A stretch of DNA of 64,000 nt from Halomonas nitroreducens (GTDB lineage: Bacteria; Pseudomonadota; Gammaproteobacteria; Pseudomonadales; Halomonadaceae). Position numbers and translations under genes: made by a program. The stretch is taken from the NCBI RefSeq assembly GCF_003966155.1, contig NZ_RXNS01000015.1, forward strand, positions 58,323 through 122,322, in the 5' to 3' direction. A model generated the notes under the pieces. It worked only from the letters and a program-made list of their open reading frames with translations, made no database searches and was not told the origin of the DNA. Positions 27,790-35,927 of this stretch are shown here, one piece after another (position 1 is the stretch's first letter; the number at the start of each line of letters is the position of its first letter).

Positions 27790-28646
27790 GAGATACAGCG
27801 CCGGTCGACGGTGGGCGAGGCGGGCCGGGCGGACGGCCTGGCCCCCCGCCGGGGGGTCGGCACGCAGATCGGGCTGCCCGTCTCGGGATCCTCGAGGACC
27901 CGGGCATCGAGATCGAAGACCCCCTTGAGGTGGGTGGCCGTGAACACGTCCCGTGGCGTGCCGCTGGTGACGATGCGCCCGTCGCGCATCATGACCAGCC
28001 GATCCGCGTAGGCCGCGGCCAGGTTCAGGTCGTGCAGCACCAGCAGCAGGGTGCGGCCGTGCTCGTGGGCCAGGCGAGACAGCAGCTCCAGCAGGTCCAC
28101 CTGCACCTTGAGATCGAGAAAGGTGGTGGGCTCGTCGAGCAGGATCAGGTCCGTCTCCTGTGCCAGCACCATGGCGATCCAGCAACGCTGTCGCTGACCG
28201 CCGGAGAGCGCGTCGACACTGCGCTCGGCGAAGGCCGCGACATCGGTATAGGCCATCGCCGCGTGGATGGCGCGGGCGTCCCGTTCGGCATCCTGTCGCC
28301 ACAGCCGCCGGTGGGGGAAGCGCCCCATGCCGACCAGCTGCCTGACCGTCAGCCCCTCCGGGGCGGAAGGCCCCTGCGGCAGGATGCCCAGGCGTTGGGC
28401 CACCTCGCGGGTGTTGCGGCGATGGATGTCCTGGCCATCCAGACAGACCCGGCCGGCACTGGGCGTCAGTGTGCGCGCCAGCGTCTTGAGCAGCGTCGAC
28501 TTCCCGCTGCCGTTGGGGCCGAGCAGTACCGTCAGCTGGCCCTCGGCCACCGCCAGGTCGACGCCGTCCAGGACGCGGCGGGACTCGTACCCGGCGTGCA
28601 GGGCTTCGCCGGTCAGTCGAGGCGTCTTGGCTGGTGTCGAGGGCAT
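27786..28646 (-). CDS. Ferric-siderophore ABC transporter ATPase (FecE/FhuC family)
   Basis: 286 residues from ATG 28646; an upstream in-frame TTG at 28694 lies inside the Fur-like site and is unlikely. Walker A GPNGSGKST (43-51), signature LSGGQRQRC, Walker B LILLDEPTTFLD and VLHDLNLAAAYADR, all typical of iron-siderophore ATPases. It has its own Fur-like site upstream, though the permease genes in front of it read the same way. It powers the FecCD-type permease pair at 28731-30778. Confidence 0.9.
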   Translation of the reverse strand: MPSTPAKTPRLTGEALHAGYESRRVLDGVDLAVAEGQLTVLLGPNGSGKSTLLKTLARTLTPSAGRVCLDGQDIHRRNTREVAQRLGILPQGPSAPEGLTVRQLVGMGRFPHRRLWRQDAERDARAIHAAMAYTDVAAFAERSVDALSGGQRQRCWIAMVLAQETDLILLDEPTTFLDLKVQVDLLELLSRLAHEHGRTLLLVLHDLNLAAAYADRLVMMRDGRIVTSGTPRDVFTATHLKGVFDLDARVLEDPETGSPICVPTPRRGARPSARPASPTVDRRCIS

Positions 28647-28690
28647 GGGGCGGGCTCGTTGATGTGACGGCTGGGCCAAGGCAACGTAAA

Positions 28691-28709
28691 GCAAAAAATT
28701 CTCATTTTC
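28691..28709 (-). promoter_or_regulatory. Fur-box-like site before the ATPase gene
   Basis: On the minus strand it reads GAAAATGAGAATTTTTTGC; hand alignment with the 19-bp Fur consensus gives 13 matches. It lies 45 bases before the ATPase start, so the ATPase and the sucrase/ferredoxin-like gene could be iron-regulated independently of the upstream permeases. Confidence 0.55.
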
Positions 28710-28730
28710 AACATCGAGCGGTTCGGTGAT

Positions 28731-29777
28731 TCAGCCACTGCGGTAGCGGGTGCGGTGCAATAGATAGACGAAGAAGGGCGCGCCCACCCCCGAGACGAAG
28801 ATGCCGGCGGGCAGGTCCTTGGGCAGGAACGCCACCCGCCCGAGCAGGTCGGCGTAGAGCACGATCAGAGCGCCGATCAGGGCGGCGGTGGGCACCAGCC
28901 GGGCGAAGCCCCGTCCCACCAGGCGGGCGGCGATATGGGGCGCGATCAGCCCCACGAAGCTCAGCCCCCCGGCGAAGGCCACGGCCGCGCCCGCCAGCGA
29001 CACGCTGCAGGCCATCAGCACCAGCCGGCTGTGCAAGACGTGCACGCCGAGCCCCTGGGCCACCTGGTCCCCCAGCGCCATGGCATCCATGTGACGAGCC
29101 CGGGTCAGGCACAGGGGAACGGCGACCAGCAGCCAGGGCAGCAGGCCGAGCACGTCCTGCCACTGGGCGGCGTAGAGGCTGCCGGTCAACCATACATAGG
29201 CATACATGGCGGCGGCATCGTCGCTGATCACGATCAGCAGGGTGGTCACGGCCCCCATGGCGGCGGAGAGCCCGATGCCGACCAGCACCATGCGCGAGGG
29301 GCTGATGCCGCGCTGCCAGGCCAGCAGGAACACCAGCAGGGCGGCCAGCAGTGCGCCGGTCAGCGCCGAGGCCGGTAGCCAGTGGATGCTCAGGGCGGTG
29401 CCGAACAGTGCCAGGAAGGCCACGGCGGCCAGGGCGGCGCCGCTGGTGATGCCGATCACGTCCGGGGAGGCCAGCGGGTTGCGCACGATGGCCTGGAGGA
29501 TGGCGCCGGCCACGGCGAGAGCCGCCCCCACCAGCACGGCCAGCACGATGCGCGGTAGGCGCAGTTCCCAGACGATGAAGGCGATGTCGCTGTCCTGGGG
29601 GGTGACCAGCGCGTGCCCCACCTCGACGAACGAGGTGGGGAAGCTGCCGAGGGCGAGTGACAGGCCCATGCTGGTCAGCAGCAACAGCCCGAGCAGGGTC
29701 GCGATGCGCAGGTAGCGTGCCCGTGGGGCATCGGTGGTGCCCTCGCCTGTCTGGTTCAGGGAAGCGGAATGCGTCAT
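28731..29777 (-). CDS. Ferric-siderophore ABC permease (FecCD family)
   Basis: 348 residues, about ten helices. Conserved FecCD motifs are present: WELRLPRIVLAVLVGAALAVAGAILQAIVRNPLASP and GLSFVGLIAPHIARLVG-like AGGLSFVGLIAPHIAARLVG. The ATPase-docking loop precedes the last helices. An N-terminal cytoplasmic stretch of about 25 residues carries no motif. It starts two bases after the partner permease stop, forming a heterodimeric channel with it. Confidence 0.92.
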   Translation of the reverse strand: MTHSASLNQTGEGTTDAPRARYLRIATLLGLLLLTSMGLSLALGSFPTSFVEVGHALVTPQDSDIAFIVWELRLPRIVLAVLVGAALAVAGAILQAIVRNPLASPDVIGITSGAALAAVAFLALFGTALSIHWLPASALTGALLAALLVFLLAWQRGISPSRMVLVGIGLSAAMGAVTTLLIVISDDAAAMYAYVWLTGSLYAAQWQDVLGLLPWLLVAVPLCLTRARHMDAMALGDQVAQGLGVHVLHSRLVLMACSVSLAGAAVAFAGGLSFVGLIAPHIAARLVGRGFARLVPTAALIGALIVLYADLLGRVAFLPKDLPAGIFVSGVGAPFFVYLLHRTRYRSG

Positions 29778-29779
29778 GG

Positions 29780-30778
29780 TCAGGCCTGTTTGCTGCGCGC
29801 CAGGTAGATGAAGAAGGGCGTGCCGATCAGGGCGGTCATCACCCCCACCGGGACGTCCTGAGGGGGCATCAGGAAGCGCGAGGCCACGTCGGCCAGCAGC
29901 AGCAGGCTCGCGCCCAGCAGGGCGCAGGCCGGCAGCAGCCAGCGATGGTCGACGCCGAAGAGCCCCCGCGCCATGTGCGGCACGATGAGGCCGACGAAGC
30001 CGATCATGCCGGCGAGCGCGACCGAGCTGCCGGCGAGCAGGATTACCACCAGGCCGAGCAACAGCTTGATGGTGCCGGCGCGCATGCCCAGTCCCTTGAC
30101 CATGTCATCGCCCAGCATCAGGGCATTGGCGTGGCGGACGAGCAGGGCGCACAGCAGCAGGGCGCCGCCGAACAGTGGCAGCAGCGGCACCACCAGGGAC
30201 AGCTCGCGCCCGGACACCGAACCGGCCAGCCAGTACAGCACGCTCTCGAAGCTCTGCCGGTCGATGATCAGCAGGCCCTGGCTGAACGAGACGAACATGG
30301 CGGTGATCGCCACGCCCGCCAGCACGACCCGCAGCGGCGAGAGCTCCCCCTGGCGACCACGACTCAGGACCACCACCAGGCAGGCCGCGACCAGGGCGCC
30401 CAACAGCGCCGCCCAGACGTACTCGGCCGGCGTATGGAGGGGCAGCAGCGAGACCGCGATCACCACGAAGAACATGGCCCCGGCGTTGATGCCCAGGATG
30501 CCCGGCGAGGCGAGGGGGTTGCGGGTCATGGTCTGCATCAGGGCGCCGGCGATGGCCAGGCTCGCGCCGACCAGGGCGGCAATCACCGCCCGCGGCAGAC
30601 GCTCGGTGTGAATGATGATATGCGCGACCCGGGAGGGGTCGTAGTGCATCAGGGCCTGGGCGAAGGTCGGCGGGGCGATCTCCGTGGTGCCCAGCATGAC
30701 GCTCGCCACGAAGGCCGCCGCGACCAGCGCCAGGCCCAGCAGCAGCCCGGCGACACGGGAAACCCGGTGATTCAGCAT
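29780..30778 (-). CDS. Ferric-siderophore ABC permease (FecCD family), partner
   Basis: 332 residues and about ten helices. Motifs: HTERLPRAVIAALVGASLAI, ALMQTMTRNPLASPGILGIN and GMIGFVGLIVPHMARGLFG. It overlaps the upstream binding-protein gene by seven bases. Together with the permease at 28731-29777 it forms the inner-membrane channel for a ferric siderophore. Confidence 0.92.
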   Translation of the reverse strand: MLNHRVSRVAGLLLGLALVAAAFVASVMLGTTEIAPPTFAQALMHYDPSRVAHIIIHTERLPRAVIAALVGASLAIAGALMQTMTRNPLASPGILGINAGAMFFVVIAVSLLPLHTPAEYVWAALLGALVAACLVVVLSRGRQGELSPLRVVLAGVAITAMFVSFSQGLLIIDRQSFESVLYWLAGSVSGRELSLVVPLLPLFGGALLLCALLVRHANALMLGDDMVKGLGMRAGTIKLLLGLVVILLAGSSVALAGMIGFVGLIVPHMARGLFGVDHRWLLPACALLGASLLLLADVASRFLMPPQDVPVGVMTALIGTPFFIYLARSKQA

Positions 30779-31845
30779 GCGGCGAGTACCTCGTCTCGAG
30801 CCGGAGCCATCGCGGACGCCTTTCCGGCGCAGGACGCAGGGTTGGAGGAGGCCGCCTCGGTCGATATGGCCGGCCCTGGCGTCATGGGGCTGCGGGGCTG
30901 ATTCAGCCCGTAGTGGGCGTAGAGGTCGTCCAGCATGGCGTTGGCGGCCAGGATGCCGCCGCCCATGATCCAGTTCACTGCATCCACCTCGAAGACGCGC
31001 CGGTGCTGCACGGCGTCCAGCCGCTGCCAGAGAGGATGGGAGGTCCAGTGCCGATAGTTCTCCGCGATGGCGGGATCATCCGGCTCCAGCAGCACGAAGA
31101 TCACGTCGGCATTCATGACCGGGATGTTCTCCTCGCTGGTCAGCTTCATGCCCCAGCCCTGATCCTGCACGGAGCCCGGCTGCTCGAAGCCCAGCTCATC
31201 CAGGATCGAGCCGGCGAATCCCGTGGAGTAGAGGCGCACATGGTCGCTCTTGAAGCGGACCACGGCGGCCTTCTGCGGCCAGGCGCCGCCCAGGGTGTCT
31301 TTGATCCGCCGGCGAAAGTCCGCCACGCGTTCGTCCCAGTCCTGCAGCAGCTCCTGGGCGCGGGCCTTGCGGCCGGTGGCCTCGGCCAGCAGGGCCAGGG
31401 AGGCCCTGAAGTCGAAGACGCTGCCGGTAGCCACCGTCGGCGCGATCTTCTCCAGCAGCGGCCGGACCCGCTCATGACGAAAGCGCGTGGCCATGATCAG
31501 GTCGGGGGCCAGCCAGGCCACCTTCTCCAGGTTGGGCTGGGTCTCCAGGCCGACGTGCTCCACGCCGGCGAGGGCCTCACGCAGGTAGCGATACATGGGC
31601 GGCTCCAGCCAGGAGTCGACGACGCCGACCGGCGTGAGGCCCAGTGCCACCGCGCTGTCCGTTGCGCCCTGGTAGAGGGTGACGACGCGCCGTGGCGTGG
31701 CGGGGAGGCGCGTGTCGCCGAATGCATTGGCGACGGTTCGCCCGTCGCGGGCATCGTCGGCGGCGAGGGCGGTGGCCCCCCACGGCATGAGGGTGACCAG
31801 CAGCATTGCCAGCCAGCGATGGCGGATTCGGGCGCGGGTCGTCAT
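30772..31845 (-). CDS. Ferric-siderophore ABC substrate-binding protein
   Basis: 357 residues from ATG 31845 (AGGAGG upstream; ATGA overlap with the exporter stop). The frame stays open far upstream through the exporter gene, but that part is out-of-frame shadow. Signal peptide through ATALA-AD (residue 29), no lipobox. The class III binding-protein pattern is clear: PRRVVTLYQGATDSAVALGL, VGLETQPNLEKVAWLAPDLI, and a C-terminal lobe with ENIPVMNADVIFVLLEP. The last roughly 40 residues are a low-complexity tail rich in Ser, Pro and Ala that ends in Cys. The ligand is unknown; the family includes FecB, FhuD and hydroxamate or carboxylate binders. Confidence 0.88.
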   Translation of the reverse strand: MTTRARIRHRWLAMLLVTLMPWGATALAADDARDGRTVANAFGDTRLPATPRRVVTLYQGATDSAVALGLTPVGVVDSWLEPPMYRYLREALAGVEHVGLETQPNLEKVAWLAPDLIMATRFRHERVRPLLEKIAPTVATGSVFDFRASLALLAEATGRKARAQELLQDWDERVADFRRRIKDTLGGAWPQKAAVVRFKSDHVRLYSTGFAGSILDELGFEQPGSVQDQGWGMKLTSEENIPVMNADVIFVLLEPDDPAIAENYRHWTSHPLWQRLDAVQHRRVFEVDAVNWIMGGGILAANAMLDDLYAHYGLNQPRSPMTPGPAISTEAASSNPASCAGKASAMAPARDEVLAAC

Positions 31846-33311
31846 TGTGGCCTCCTGGCGGATGCGGTCGTCAGGGCGTGATCGGGGGATGGCATGTCGC
31901 CGGGCGCCGCAGGCGCGTGGCGCGTCATGGCGCGGCCGAGCCGCCAGGCCAGCGGCAGGCAGCCCATGGCGATCGCTGCCAGGGCCAGGAAGGCATGCTG
32001 GAGGGCGGCGGCGCTCGCCTCGGTATAGGGCATGCCCCGCTGCAGCGCGGCCTGTACGGCCGTGTCGTAGTGGATGGACAGCGCGACGATGCCGAGCGAG
32101 GAGACCAGGCGCCTGGCCATGTTGTTCATCGCCGAGGCCTGGGCGATGTGCGGCTCGGGCAGGTTCTGCATGCCCACGGCGGTGGCCGGCAGGTAGGCGC
32201 AGCCGAGGCCGAGGCCGCGCAGGCCCATCCAGGCGCCGATCATCCACACCGGCGTGGCCTCGGTCAGGGTAGCGAGTCCCAGCAGGCTGGCCAGGGTGAT
32301 CAGCAGTCCGGCGCCAATGCACCAGTGTGGCGGGTAGCGGTCGATCAGGTGACCCGCGACGGGGGAGCAGACGGAGGCGGCCAGCGCGGTGGCCAGAAAC
32401 ACCAGGCCAGTGGTCAGCGGACCGAACCCCAGCGCCGTCTGCATCCACAGTGGCACCAGCAGGACACAGCCGAACAGGATGATCGACTGCAGGCAGGCCA
32501 GGATGACGCTGAGCCGATACCCCCGCTGGGCGAACAGCGACAGGTCGAGCAGGGGCGTCCGGGCGCGCCCTTCGACGCGCACGAAGAGGCACAGGGCCAG
32601 CACTCCGGCGGTCAGTGGCAGCAGGGCCTGGATGCGCCACAGGTCGGTCAGCGACTCCACCCGGCTGAGGGAGAACAGCACCGCGCCCATGCCCAGGGTG
32701 ATCAGCGCAAAGCCGGGCAGGTCGAACCGACGCCGACGGTTGACGGAGTCGGCTGGTAGATAGCGATAGCCGCACAGCAGCCCCAGCAGCGCGAACGGCA
32801 TGTTCATCAGGAACAGCGCCCGCCAGTGGCTGACCTCGAGCAGCAGCCCGCCGACGCTGGGGCCGATGGCCGGGGCGATCATCACGGCGAAGCCCCAGAT
32901 CCCGCTGGCACGGCCTCGCTGGTCGCCGGGATAGGCGGAGAAGATCAGCGACAGGGACAGGGGAATCATCAGTCCCGCGGCCATGCCCTGCAGTCCGCGT
33001 GCGAGGAGGATGCCGGTCAGGCCCTGGGCCATGGCGCCGAGCGCGGAGCCCGCCAGAAACCCCCACAGGCCCAGCAGGTAGACGCGCCGGCGGCCGAAGC
33101 GGTCGGCCAGGTAGCCGGTGAGTGGCATGGTCATGCCCATGCTGATCATGAACAGCGTCACCACCCAGCTGACCTCCGAGGCGCGGGCGTCGAAAGTGGC
33201 CATCAGGTCGGCCACGGCCAGGTTCAGGGCGCTGTTGTTGAGGCTGACGGTGAAGGTGCCCAGCAGCACACTGAACAGCACCTTGCCGCCATGCCCGGGA
33301 GCATTCGGCAT
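31842..33311 (-). CDS. DHA2-family MFS exporter, putative siderophore efflux
   Basis: 489 residues, about 14 helices, EmrB/QacA-like. N-terminal FSVLLGTFTVSLNNSALNLAVADL; motif A GYLADRFGRRRVYLLG; the family proline-rich helix appears in MIAPAIGPSVGGLL. It is first in an operon with a binding protein, two permeases, an ATPase and a sucrase/ferredoxin-like protein, and a Fur-like site lies about 100 bases upstream. Export of an endogenous or recycled siderophore is inferred; no biosynthetic gene is in this operon. Confidence 0.85.
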   Translation of the reverse strand: MPNAPGHGGKVLFSVLLGTFTVSLNNSALNLAVADLMATFDARASEVSWVVTLFMISMGMTMPLTGYLADRFGRRRVYLLGLWGFLAGSALGAMAQGLTGILLARGLQGMAAGLMIPLSLSLIFSAYPGDQRGRASGIWGFAVMIAPAIGPSVGGLLLEVSHWRALFLMNMPFALLGLLCGYRYLPADSVNRRRRFDLPGFALITLGMGAVLFSLSRVESLTDLWRIQALLPLTAGVLALCLFVRVEGRARTPLLDLSLFAQRGYRLSVILACLQSIILFGCVLLVPLWMQTALGFGPLTTGLVFLATALAASVCSPVAGHLIDRYPPHWCIGAGLLITLASLLGLATLTEATPVWMIGAWMGLRGLGLGCAYLPATAVGMQNLPEPHIAQASAMNNMARRLVSSLGIVALSIHYDTAVQAALQRGMPYTEASAAALQHAFLALAAIAMGCLPLAWRLGRAMTRHAPAAPGDMPSPDHALTTASARRPQ

Positions 33312-33407
33312 GGACGTTCACTTAGCGGGGCACGGGGCGTTGCCTGGCAGAACGCCACTGCGCAACGCGTCATGGGGGCAGGATGATGACACGGCACAAC
33401 GTCAAAT

Positions 33408-33426
33408 GCAAAACGTTATCAATTGC
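33408..33426 (-). promoter_or_regulatory. Weak Fur-box-like site before the MFS exporter
   Basis: Minus-strand GCAATTGATAACGTTTTGC matches the 19-bp Fur consensus at 11 positions by hand. It lies about 100 bases from the exporter start, in an AT-rich dip between the terminator of the receptor gene and the exporter. Confidence 0.4.
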
Positions 33427-33505
33427 GAGAAGACCGGGGCGGGGCCATCGGGGGAAGGATGTGCATCCCCGAGCCGCATGGTCCGGCAAGCTGCAATGAA
33501 CCATC

Positions 33506-33531
33506 AAAAAAGCGGCGCCATGGGGCGCCGC
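33506..33531 (-). terminator. Rho-independent terminator of the first receptor gene
   Basis: Eight-base-pair stem GCGGCGCC / GGCGCCGC with a four-base loop, followed on the minus strand by TTTTTT. It lies about 40 bases after the stop codon of the receptor at 33569-35731. Clear intrinsic terminator. Confidence 0.9.
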
Positions 33532-33568
33532 TCAACAAGCCAGGTCACTCGGACGCTTCGGCTCCGAC

Positions 33569-35731
33569 TCAGAAGTCGACCTGGTACCCGAGGGTGAGGG
33601 TCCGACCGCGCCCCTTGAAGTAGTAGTCGTCGCTGACGCGGGCCGCCTGGGAGTAGTAGGTGAAGTAGTCCTCGTCGGTGAGGTTCTCGATACCCAGGCT
33701 GGCGCGGCCCACCGGCAGGCGATAGGTCAGGGAGGCGTCTGCCAGGCCATAGCCGTCGAACTCGAGCTCGGGATCGTCGACGCTGCGGTCGAAGTAGTAG
33801 CGGTACTGCAGGTGCGAGGAGAGTTTCTCGCTCCAGGCGGCGCTCCAGCCCAGCTTCAGGGTGTCCGGGGCGATGTTGATGCCGGTCAGCTCGGTGTCCA
33901 CGCGGCCATCGCCGTCGGTGTCCGATTCGCCCTCGGCATGGGTGTAGGACAGGCTCAGCTCATGGGCGTCGTTGAGGCGAGCATCGCCGGTGATCTCGAA
34001 GCCCTGGATCTCGGTCTTCTCGCGGTTGCCGACCCAGACACCATTCTCCTCGGTCAGGCGCTCGCCGAAGTCGGAGTTCGACTCGTAGTAGCTCAGCTCG
34101 AGCCCGTAGCGGTCCCAGTCGAAGCGGGCGCCGATCTCGCGGTTGTCGGTGACGATGGGCTGCAGCGTCAGCAGGGTATCGACGTCCTGGCCGGGGGCCT
34201 CGATGCCGCGCAGCACCCGGCCCACGTCGGGCATGCCGAAGCCCTCGGAGTAGTTGGCGTAGAGCTGGGCCCAGTCGGTGGCCTGGTAGACCAGGCCGGC
34301 GTTGAACAGGGTCTCGTCGAAGTCGGGGCTGCCGCCGTCGACATCCACCAGGTCCTGCGTCACGTCCTTGGGGTCGCCATCGTCGGTGGTGCGATCGAGG
34401 GTGCTGAAATCGTCGACGTTCAGCTCGGCCTGCTCGTGGCGGACCCCCGCGTTGACGCTCAGGGCGTCGGTCAGGGCATAGTCGCCCTGCAGGAAGACCG
34501 CATAGTTGCGGAACTGGCTTTCCGGGACATAGGTGCGGCCGGTATGCACCAGTTCCTGGCGGGTCTCGTCCTGGAGCAGGTCGAGGCCGGTGGTCAGGGT
34601 CAGGCGATCGTTAAGCAGGCCGTCCCGGGACAGGGTGAACTTGGCGCCCACCTTGTCGGACTCGTTGCGGGTCTGGTCGAAGCGGGTCTCGCCGTCGACC
34701 TGGTAGGGGAAGTAGGGCGTGGTGGCGAACCGGGCGCGAAAGCGCTGGCTGTAGAGCTGGGCGTCCAGGCTGTTGCCGAGCAAGTCGGTGTGGGAATACG
34801 ACAGCCGGGCGGTGGTGACCTCGTTATAGCCAGGCTCGCCATCCGGGTCGCCCTTGCGTGCGGTGGTCGCGATGCCGGCATCACGATCGCCGGGCACCGG
34901 CACGTAGTCGCCGTCACCCTCCAGCTCGAAGTGATTGACTGCCACCTCGAGATTCTGGTCGTCGTCGAACCAGTAGCCCGCCTTGGCCAGCAGGTCGTAG
35001 CTGGTGGAGTTCTGGAGCTCGCCGGGGTAGGCAATGCCCACGCGCTCGTCGTTGCCGTCGTAGAAGACACCGCGTTCCTGGCGGCTGGCGGCTACCAGGT
35101 AGTCCCAGTCGCCGTCCTGGCCGCTGAGGCGATAGTCGAGCTTGTGGCCGAAGCCATCCGACTCGAAGTCGTCGTCGCTGGTCAGGCTGACGCCGGCATG
35201 CTGGCGGACCCCGGCGCCGTCGGGACGCTTGGTCACGTAGTTGATGATGCCGCCGGTGGCCCCCAGGCCATGCTCGGCGCTGGCCCCGTGGATGACCTCG
35301 ATGCGCTCGACCATGGAGAGGTCGATGGTATAGCTGTCGCGGGCGCTGTCGCGCAGCGGGTTGCTCTGGGGGACGCCATCGACCAGGAACAGCGGCGAGC
35401 GACCGCGGAAGGACTCGCCGGCGTTGGAGAGCTTCTGGCGACTGGGCGAGTAGGAGGGGATCAGGTTACTGAGCACCTGGCCGGGGTCCTGGGTGATCGC
35501 CAGCTGCTGCTCGATCTGTTCGCGGGTGATGATGGTGACCTTCTGGGAGGTCTCGCCCTCGGTACTCTTGCTACGGGTGGCGGTGATGACGATGGGGTTC
35601 AGCTCGTCACCGCCGGCCGCTTGCTCGGACTCGGTGCTCGTGGTGGCCTGGGCGAGGGCCGTGGCGGGCAGGGCGGAGAACAGCACGAGGGGCAGCAGTC
35701 GCGTATGAGGCGATAGAGAAAGGGTGGGCAT
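33569..35731 (-). CDS. TonB-dependent siderophore receptor
   Basis: 720 residues. Signal peptide through ALA-QA (about residue 27); TonB box near NPIVITATR; plug motifs SRQKLSNAGESFRGRSPLFL, VDGVPQ and ERIEVIHGASAEHGLGATGG; the barrel ends in YFKGRGRTLTLGYQVDF with the terminal aromatic. No N-terminal signalling (STN) domain. The C-terminus resembles the IutA-type end of the receptor at 55636-57768. It lies at the 3' side of fhuCDB with its own strong Fur box at 35823-35841. Ligand not identifiable from sequence; a hydroxamate is plausible from context. Confidence 0.9.
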   Translation of the reverse strand: MPTLSLSPHTRLLPLVLFSALPATALAQATTSTESEQAAGGDELNPIVITATRSKSTEGETSQKVTIITREQIEQQLAITQDPGQVLSNLIPSYSPSRQKLSNAGESFRGRSPLFLVDGVPQSNPLRDSARDSYTIDLSMVERIEVIHGASAEHGLGATGGIINYVTKRPDGAGVRQHAGVSLTSDDDFESDGFGHKLDYRLSGQDGDWDYLVAASRQERGVFYDGNDERVGIAYPGELQNSTSYDLLAKAGYWFDDDQNLEVAVNHFELEGDGDYVPVPGDRDAGIATTARKGDPDGEPGYNEVTTARLSYSHTDLLGNSLDAQLYSQRFRARFATTPYFPYQVDGETRFDQTRNESDKVGAKFTLSRDGLLNDRLTLTTGLDLLQDETRQELVHTGRTYVPESQFRNYAVFLQGDYALTDALSVNAGVRHEQAELNVDDFSTLDRTTDDGDPKDVTQDLVDVDGGSPDFDETLFNAGLVYQATDWAQLYANYSEGFGMPDVGRVLRGIEAPGQDVDTLLTLQPIVTDNREIGARFDWDRYGLELSYYESNSDFGERLTEENGVWVGNREKTEIQGFEITGDARLNDAHELSLSYTHAEGESDTDGDGRVDTELTGINIAPDTLKLGWSAAWSEKLSSHLQYRYYFDRSVDDPELEFDGYGLADASLTYRLPVGRASLGIENLTDEDYFTYYSQAARVSDDYYFKGRGRTLTLGYQVDF

Positions 35732-35822
35732 CTGACGGGCGTTCCTTGGTTGATCCTGAATGGCGCGAGTGGCTTGTTGTTGTGAGAGCTCGCGAATGAC
35801 GCTGATATAGAGCGGATCAAAT

Positions 35823-35841
35823 GATAACGATTATCATAATC
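35823..35841 (-). promoter_or_regulatory. Strong Fur box before the first receptor gene
   Basis: GATAACGATTATCATAATC matches the 19-bp Fur consensus at 16 of 19 positions. It lies 92 bases upstream of the receptor start and also follows the fhuB stop, so the receptor is separately iron-regulated. Confidence 0.85.
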
Positions 35842-35927
35842 GTTTTCAAAGTATTCTGTCGCCGCCACGGGCGGGGCTGGCAGCCTCGGGGAGCTCCAGC
35901 GCCGATGCCCCGGCGCCGGGGCATCGG

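Noticed and set aside
30772..33321. 849-codon frame suggesting a fusion of exporter region and binding protein
   Set aside because: The N-terminal part is out-of-frame translation of the MFS gene. The binding protein has its own ATG at 31845 with AGGAGG and a normal signal peptide.
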